Made by a program: the position numbers and the translations under genes. From contig NC_030816.1 in assembly GCF_001704415.2 (NCBI RefSeq), positions 75,843,713-75,907,712 on the forward strand: 64,000 nucleotides of DNA, in the 5' to 3' direction. Positions within the stretch are counted from its first letter, which is position 1, and each line of letters starts with the position of its first letter. Below are positions 58,197 through 64,000 of the stretch, one piece after another. Under the pieces are notes generated by a model. That model was not told where the DNA came from. It was given only the letters and a program-made list of their open reading frames with translations, and did no database searches. The DNA is from Capra hircus. Taxonomy: Eukaryota; Chordata; Mammalia; Artiodactyla; Bovidae.

Positions 58197-58506
58197 TTTA
58201 TTTTAAGGAAGTGACCCACATAATTACAGAAGCTGGCAAGTTCAGAATCTGCAGGATGAGCCAGCAGGCTGGAAACCCGGGAAGAGCCAGTCCAAAGGCT
58301 GTCTGCTGGAAGAGTTCTCTTGCTTCAGGGGAAGTCTGTCTTTTTTTCTATTCAGGCCTTCAACTGATTGGTTGAAGTGCACCCACATTACGGAAGGGAA
58401 ATATTAATCTTATGCTGAAACACCCACACAGAAAATTCACAATAATGCCTGACCAAATATCTGGACCTTGTGGCCCAGTCAAATTGACACATAAACAACC
58501 ATCACA
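58114..58506. repeat. Probable solo LTR, old mammalian
   Basis: Begins TGTATTAATCAGAGGTCTCC and ends near ATAAACAACCATCACA, a TG...CA pair. It sits between CATTCC and CATTTC (near 58108-58113 and 58505-58510), an approximate short duplication inside an ancient L1. It includes the CA microsatellite. Family not named with confidence. Confidence 0.5.
58158..58193. repeat. CA dinucleotide microsatellite
   Basis: About 17-18 uninterrupted CA units inside the LTR-like element; expected to be length-variable between individuals. Confidence 0.95.
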
Positions 58507-58507
58507 T

Positions 58508-58690
58508 TTCTTTTTAATGGCTGAATAATATTCCATTGTATGGACATACTATGTTTTGTTTATTCAGTATCTGATGGGCATTTGGATTATTTCCATTTTT
58601 TCTTGTTTATGATGAATAAGTCTGTCTTGAAAATTTGCATGCCAGTTTTTTTTAAATGTGTTTCTATGTCTATTGCAAAACATTGTCGAA
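58508..58690 (-). repeat. Ancient L1 3' UTR, antisense, last part
   Basis: Continuation of the L1 at 57535 after the LTR-like insertion: TTTAATGGCTGAATAATATT, then GGGCATTTGGATTATTTCCA. Confidence 0.72.
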
Positions 58691-59041
58691 GACTTTGACT
58701 CCTAGCTTACTCAAACCTTTCTTTTAAAGACCCATGTATTAAATTTCCTCCTGAATTCTAGACCAGGGAAAAGCAGACCTTTCCTGATAAATTACTAAAT
58801 TTTAGTTTAGCAGGTAAACATAAGCATTGTAGAAATCTGTTTTTGAAAGAAAAAATATTGTCTATATTTCCCCTTCCTGTGCTGAGCCAGAGTAATTTTA
58901 TTTTAATATTGTTTACATACATACAAACTTAATACTATATAGAAATTTCTTAATCTCATTACATGATTACCACTATAAAATCCAAATCAACTTAGAAATC
59001 AAAACAAAGTGTAAAACTAGAATTTAAAAATTGGCAATATT

Positions 59042-59214
59042 GGGGACTTCCCTTGTGCTCCAGTGGCTAAGACTCTGCTCTCCCCATGTAGGGGCCTGTC
59101 AGATCGTGGTTGACCCTGGTCGGATAACTAGAGCCCACATGGCACAGCTAAAGATCCCGAGTACTACAGCTAAGACCTGGTGCAGCCAAAGAAATAAATA
59201 TCTATTTAAAGATC
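59042..59214 (+). mobile_element. CHR-type SINE, sense
   Basis: GGGGACTTCCCTTGTGCTCC head and a body ending TGGTGCAGCCAAAGAAATAA. Exact 9-bp duplication GGCAATATT at 59033-59041 and 59215-59223. Confidence 0.88.
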
Positions 59215-60614
59215 GGCAATATTAATTCACTATGCTAGATTTTATTTCACTGAAATCACCATTACTAAGAACGCATAGTACCAATTGCTTGTGTGTGGTA
59301 TGGGCTCTTTTGGTTCTGACATGTGGACAGTTTGTGTTGTCTAAGAGTGAATTATCAATTCACAGAGTGAATTATTCTACTATGTGCCTTTATGTTGCTG
59401 CTGCAGATGCTTTGTACATATATCATGACACAGCGTGGCCTCCACTTGGCGTGAACACATTATTTATGTATTAACTGTACCTTTGCTCTTTCTTCATTGA
59501 CCTAGGATAATTAAAGTTGTGTTACTAATTGGCAGAAGCATAGCCTTATGCACGAATGCAAATGCAGGGACTGAAACAGGTGGCAGGACTCCAGTTCTTT
59601 GCATAACTCATGAAATGCCAGTTGCTTCATAGCTGGTGTGAGTTTTGATTAGTTTCAGCTGAAAAGGCTGAAACGCACAACAGTGGCTTGGTCAGGAGAG
59701 ATGTTTGCTGCTTTCTCACTGAAAGAAAGCATGGACGTAGTCATTCCATGTTTAGGAGGATAGCTTCACGGTCATCACTAGTCCTGGCTTGTTCTCTCTG
59801 CTTTACTTTCCTGGCAATAACTTTCCTCCTCAAGACCACCTCTTAAGGCAAGCCAGCTACCTGGGCTCTGCCTCATTCCAGGCACGAGGCAGGAAGCAAG
59901 GTGGAAGGACAGCCAGTAGCCGTTTTCCAGGAAGAGTACAACACTTCTTAGTCTTCATTGGCTGGAACTTAGTCCCTGGAGCTCACTTAGATGGGTCTTT
60001 ATTCTGGGAAGTAATAAAAAAAGGAAGACCAGATATTCAATGGAGAGGTTTCAGACTGTACCACAGGACACAATCTTAGTAGGGAGCTGTGGCCAAAAAT
60101 CGGTAGTCAGATAACCAGAAACTAGTGGAAAACAACCATTATCTTTCTGGTAGTCTCTCAAGGACACACTCAAAGGGAATAAGAATCTTCAGCCACCAGC
60201 AAAGCTCTCATCTGCTTACTGACTCCGCTTCCCATGCTCCTCCCACACTTCAGAATGCTCTCCAATCCAGCCCATGTGACCTTAGTTTATATTTTTTCCC
60301 CTAACCTACCAATCATAAACTGAGCTCTGATTATGTTGACTCACTGACCTTGAATTGCCCTGGACTTACCCAGCTTTGAATGTGTGCATCAAGCAGAACC
60401 TGTGAGAAAAGACCTCCTGGGTGAGGTGGGGGAGTGGCGGTGAACTCAGCCTGCAAAGTAGAACAGCTTCCTTTGATTTCTGCTACTGTTCCCGCCTAGC
60501 AAAATCTCTGGGGTTCTTTGCGGAGGGATACAGCTTCCCTGGACAACCCTTCTCCTCTGCTGTCCCACCCCCTTTAAAGAGTGCCCGTACAGTGCAGGGC
60601 TTCTGCAGGGTCCT

Positions 60615-61297
60615 GTTTTTTGTTTAAACTTTTTATTTTGTGTTGGAGCATAGCCGATTAACAATGTTGTGATAGTTTCAGGTGAACAGCAAAGGGACTC
60701 AGTCATACACATACATATATCCACTCTCTTGCAAACTTCCCTTCCATCCAGGCTAACACATAACATTGAGCAGAGTTCCATGTGCTATACAGTAGGTTCT
60801 TGTTGATTATCCATTTTATATATAACAATGTGTACATGACCTTCCCAAAGTCCCCAATTATCCCTCCCCTCCTGGAAATCCTAAGTTTGTTCTCTGTCTG
60901 TGAGTCTCTTTCTGTTTTGTAAGTTCATTTGTATCGTTTCTTTTTTGATTCCACGTGTAAGGGATGTCATACAATATTTCTTCTCTGTTTGATTTACTTC
61001 ACTCAGTATGATAATCTCCAGGTCTATCTGTGTTGTGGCAAATAGCATTCCTCCTTTTTTATAACTGAGTAATATTCCATTGTATACCTGTACCACATCT
61101 TTGTCCATTCTTCTGTTGATGGACATTTCTTGGCTGTTGTAAACTGTGCTGCAATGAACATTGGGATGCATGTATCCTTTTGGATCATGTTTTTCTCCAG
61201 ATATATGCCCAGGAGTGGGATTGCAGGGTCATATGGTAGATCTATTTTTAGTTTTTTAAGGAACTTTTATACTGTTCTCCATAGTGGCTGTAACCTT
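60615..61297 (-). repeat. L1 3' end, antisense
   Basis: 683-bp antisense L1: 3' UTR complement (GGAGCATAGCCGATTAACAA) to the ORF2 end complement (AATATTCCATTGTATACCTG, GAACATTGGGATGCATGTAT). Exact 8-bp duplication AGGGTCCT at 60607-60614 and 61298-61305. Frames are broken. Confidence 0.88.
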
Positions 61298-62284
61298 AGG
61301 GTCCTATTTTCTGTACAATCTCCAGAAAAGCCTCCAGGTGAAGCTTGTAGATCCTCTTGCAGATTCAACAGATCCGATTTTAAATTTAATCACCTTTTCT
61401 TTCAGGGCCTTTGGCCCTTGTAACACAAGAGAGGATCATTCGCCAGATTTGAAATGCTTTTCCTCCAGGAGGCAGATGCCAGATACATTATTCACCAGAA
61501 GAGAAACTCTCAGAATGTGATCCATCCTGGCTGGGGTCTGCATGGTGCATCAGTCCTGTTTATGACCATCTCAGACCCACTGGGAAAAACTTAGGGACAC
61601 AGACTCTCACTGAACTCTGGGCTGACTCTGAGAAGCTCCCTTAGTTGGATTAAGAAACCCATTTGCCCTGCTCCCCTCCCAGCAATCTTGTTTGCCTTAG
61701 GAGGCTGAGAACGCCTTCCCAAAGTTGGCTCCCAGTTCTGTCCTGGTGGTTTGGCTTGGACTCTGTAACTCGCTCCCTGACAACAGGAATTCAGGCAGCC
61801 CTCAGGACTGTGATAAAGTCTCATATTTTTGAGAAATTCTTGGCTATAAATTCTTCTCATTAGGACTTGATTTACGTGCTTCTAACTCTCCAAGCTGTGT
61901 TCCATCTCTTTTGGTAGATGGCCCACTGTAAATGTTTTTTCCAAGCTGAGCAGAAAGGCTGAATATATCTCCTCTTCTGTTAATACAACATTTTTAATTC
62001 CATGTAGCAATCCCAGAAACTTCTCTCTTTACCCCGTATTTTCTCTGCAGCCCTGAGATTGTTGGCATGTGAAGGGTATCTCTGTGAAAGGGAGATCACT
62101 TTGTTTTAAGGTTGATACTGATTTTGCCCATCTAACGTCCCCTATTTGTAAAATATTTGAAAAAATACAGAATGTATTTTTAGAGCTCTTGTTCATATAA
62201 TAAATTAATAAATGTACATATATATTCAAAATTTTTTACTGATAGGATACTTGACACACGCCTCAATCATGCCTGGGAAAGCTG

Positions 62285-62620
62285 CCTTCTCAAGTTTTTA
62301 TTTTGAAAAATTTCAAACATATAGAACAGTTGCAAGAATAGCATAACAGACATTCTTCTACTGTTCCTGTAGATTGTTAACATTTTACTGATTGTTATAA
62401 TTTGCTTAATGAGAAAGAGACAAAGACAGAGAGAGGAATCATTTGAGAGTACCTCATGACACTTCATGCCTAAATACTTCCCAGATATCTCTTAAGAACA
62501 AGAGAATTCTTCTGTGTGACCATAGTAAAATAGCTGCACCCAGGAATCAACACTGAGATATTATTGCAATATACTCGTACTGATTTACCATCTATATTCA
62601 AATACGGATTTTGATAACTT
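62285..62620 (-). repeat. Ancient L1M 3' UTR-like, antisense
   Basis: Old L1 tail pattern GAAAAATTTCAAACATATAG, then CATGACACTTCATGCCTAAA and ATCTCTTAAGAACAAGAGAA. Same family as the stretch at 20795-21100. Confidence 0.55.
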
Positions 62621-62932
62621 GGAGTTGATGAATGATCTCCAGGGTCAGCCCCCATTTCCTTGTCGTGAGTGCTTGCTCTACTGCTGCTATTTCATTGACT
62701 AGAAAACTGACTCAGAGCCCCTTCCCTTCGATGTTTCTTTCATTTCCTCCGTGTTTCCCAAGCTGTACCAGTTGTTCTCATACCTTCTCAATTGCAAGTC
62801 CTGCAGCAGCTGTCAGTTTCCCAAGGGATTTCCTCTCTCCTTCATGAAACCAGTAAAAAAAATGTTGAACTTGTGCAAGCATGTCTGCCATCAACTTCCT
62901 CTTTGCCTGGAAAGGAATTTAGTTTCTTAAGA

Positions 62933-62934
<2 letters not shown>

Positions 62935-62977
<43 letters not shown>
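62935..62977. repeat. GT dinucleotide microsatellite
   Basis: About 21 uninterrupted GT units, the longest pure simple repeat in the window. Confidence 0.97.
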
Positions 62978-62978
<1 letters not shown>

Positions 62979-63403
62979 TGGTAGGTAAAAACAAGTTTCC
63001 AGTTTAGGCATTTGACTCAAGCTTTCTCAGTTTAATAATGTCACCCAGACAATATAAACCTGATGATTTTCCATCTGGACAGCAGTATCCCAAGCAGGCA
63101 CTTTTCTTCCATAGCGTGTCATAATCCAATCTGAGAATAGCTTCTACCATTCCTCTGACTTTCCAGAAGTGCTGGAGGACTCTTCAGAGTTTAGGTCAGG
63201 TCAGCTTGTGCTCCTTACACCATAATTCTGGAACTCAGTCTCTGTGAAGATGCACTCTAACCCCAAGACTCGGTCAAGATTTTAATCTCTAACGGTAGCG
63301 TTCAAATGCAGTCTAGGGAAATCACAACAGTCTCAAAATCCCTCAGCAATAAACAATCAGCTGTCTGACAAACTAAATGATAGTGGTTGCTTTATTATTG
63401 TTA

Positions 63404-63446
63404 CTCAAAAAAAAAAAAAAAAAAAGAAGAAGAAGAAAAGAAAACC
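63404..63446. repeat. Poly(A) and GAA simple repeat
   Basis: About 20 A residues followed by GAA units (GAAGAAGAAGAAAAGAAAA). No SINE or LINE body was recognised upstream, so its origin is unclear. Confidence 0.85.
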
Positions 63447-64000
63447 AAAGGAGGATTTCATTCAAGAGTGGCAATGTTTTAAAGCATCTTTTTTCCATTT
63501 CTCTCTCTTTGGTTTCCTCCCTACATGGCATCCTACATCTCCTCACAAGTCCCTCTTCCATCCTCCCAAGTTTCTTCCAAGAGTAGTTTTTGCAGCCTAC
63601 TTAACAGAGACTCTTTCCATTCCTCTCTCAGTAGGTCACTTTAGTCTCTCAGGCTTTCTTCTTCCCTGACACTCTCCCCATTATTCAGCTTCACCCTGGG
63701 AACCACAGGATGGGAGTAGATGCAGCAAGAAATTATCCTTCCTTCTTAGGAAAGCAGGGATGTAATGAAAGGGGGAGGGAGGAGACAGCACATACTCATT
63801 ATTTGGTATCTTTTATTTTTATTACTTTCAGATGTTACCTTTAAATGATTTTCAATAAAATTGAAACACAAATTCTTGCTTTTTCTTGGAGACTATGACC
63901 GTAGGCCTTGTCTGAACTATTAGGAGGCTCAGAACTAAATTCAGAGCTCTGCTAGCTAGTCTTTCTGCTTTTCCATCCCATATGCACTGCTTAACTTATT

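Larger units (their letters stand above)
1..64000 (+). other. CCDC170: CCDC170 gene body, internal part (exons about 2-9)
   Basis: The whole window reads as the interior of one + strand gene. Eight exons flanked by AG acceptors and GT (once GC) donors join into 550 codons without a stop, and the translation matches the mammalian CCDC170 coiled-coil protein in order and without gaps, as I recall that family. CCDC170 is reported as a Golgi- and microtubule-associated coiled-coil protein and lies next to ESR1 in mammals; that is family knowledge. The protein shown here is almost entirely heptad-patterned, rich in E, K, Q and L, with no signal peptide or membrane segment. Exon numbers assume one coding exon upstream of base 1. 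The C-terminal exons are not seen before base 64000. Promoter, start codon and polyadenylation site are outside the window. Confidence 0.93.
55179..64000 (+). other. CCDC170: Intron 9 (5' part), starts with GC
   Basis: At least 8.8 kb of intron with no further CCDC170 exon seen. It holds two antisense Bov-tA SINEs, an ancient antisense L1 split by an LTR (57535-58690), a CA repeat, a CHR SINE (59042-59214), an antisense L1 3' end (60615-61297), an ancient L1-like tail (62285-62620), a long GT repeat and a poly(A)/GAA tract. The stretches 55260-57090, 59230-60600, 61310-62280 and 63450-64000 show nothing I can name beyond a CRE-like palindrome at 56260. Confidence 0.8.

Noticed and set aside
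1..64000. CRISPR array, operon, phage or plasmid system
   Set aside because: The window is mammalian nuclear DNA with spliced exons and retroposons; no regularly spaced repeat array or prokaryotic gene cluster is present.

Overview
This is nuclear DNA of a ruminant (cattle, sheep, goat or a relative). The evidence is the dense population of ruminant-restricted or ruminant-amplified repeats on both strands: BovB (RTE-type) LINEs, Bov-tA and Bov-A2 SINEs, CHR-type tRNA-Glu SINEs and young artiodactyl L1 3' ends. The species cannot be fixed from the window alone. No bacterial, plasmid or viral gene context is present.

The window holds one protein-coding gene, on the + strand: the central part of CCDC170 (coiled-coil domain containing 170, the neighbour of ESR1 in mammals). 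Eight internal coding exons are resolved with splice sites: 5643-5771, 8228-8484, 12422-12563, 18705-18890, 34972-35289, 45370-45570, 52191-52364 and 54936-55178. Joined, they give 1650 nt, or 550 uninterrupted codons, of charged heptad-rich coiled coil out of about 715 residues in the mammalian protein. The start exon lies upstream of base 1 or was not recognised, and the last exons (the C-terminal ~145 residues) lie beyond base 64000. Most introns are phase 0; only the intron between the second and third resolved exons is phase 2. The last resolved exon ends in a GC rather than GT donor (AAG|GCAAGT), and the third resolved exon has a weak GT donor.

The other ~97% is intron. Intron 1 (to 5642) contains an L1 split by a 5'-inverted BovB, then SINEs. 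Introns 2 to 4 (5772-18704) carry L1 tails, Bov-tA and Bov-A2 SINEs, a MER1-like hAT element, two BovB copies and a possible LTR. Intron 5 (18891-34971, 16 kb) holds MLT1 LTRs, a BovB and a ~4.2 kb ancient antisense L1 with three younger insertions inside it. Intron 6 (35290-45369) holds many SINEs, a MER5-type hAT with stacked SINEs, an MLT1 and L1 tails. Introns 7 to 9 (45571-64000) hold SINEs, one BovB, MIRs, L1 tails and microsatellites.

I found no undescribed gene system. The items most worth a second look are the GC-AG intron, two probable twin-priming (5'-inverted) insertions with intact target-site duplications, two tRNA-head-only insertions (74 bp and 31 bp, the latter with a perfect 10-bp duplication), a 42-bp L1 micro-insertion with a perfect 15-bp duplication, and two SINEs stacked on one target inside a hAT relic.
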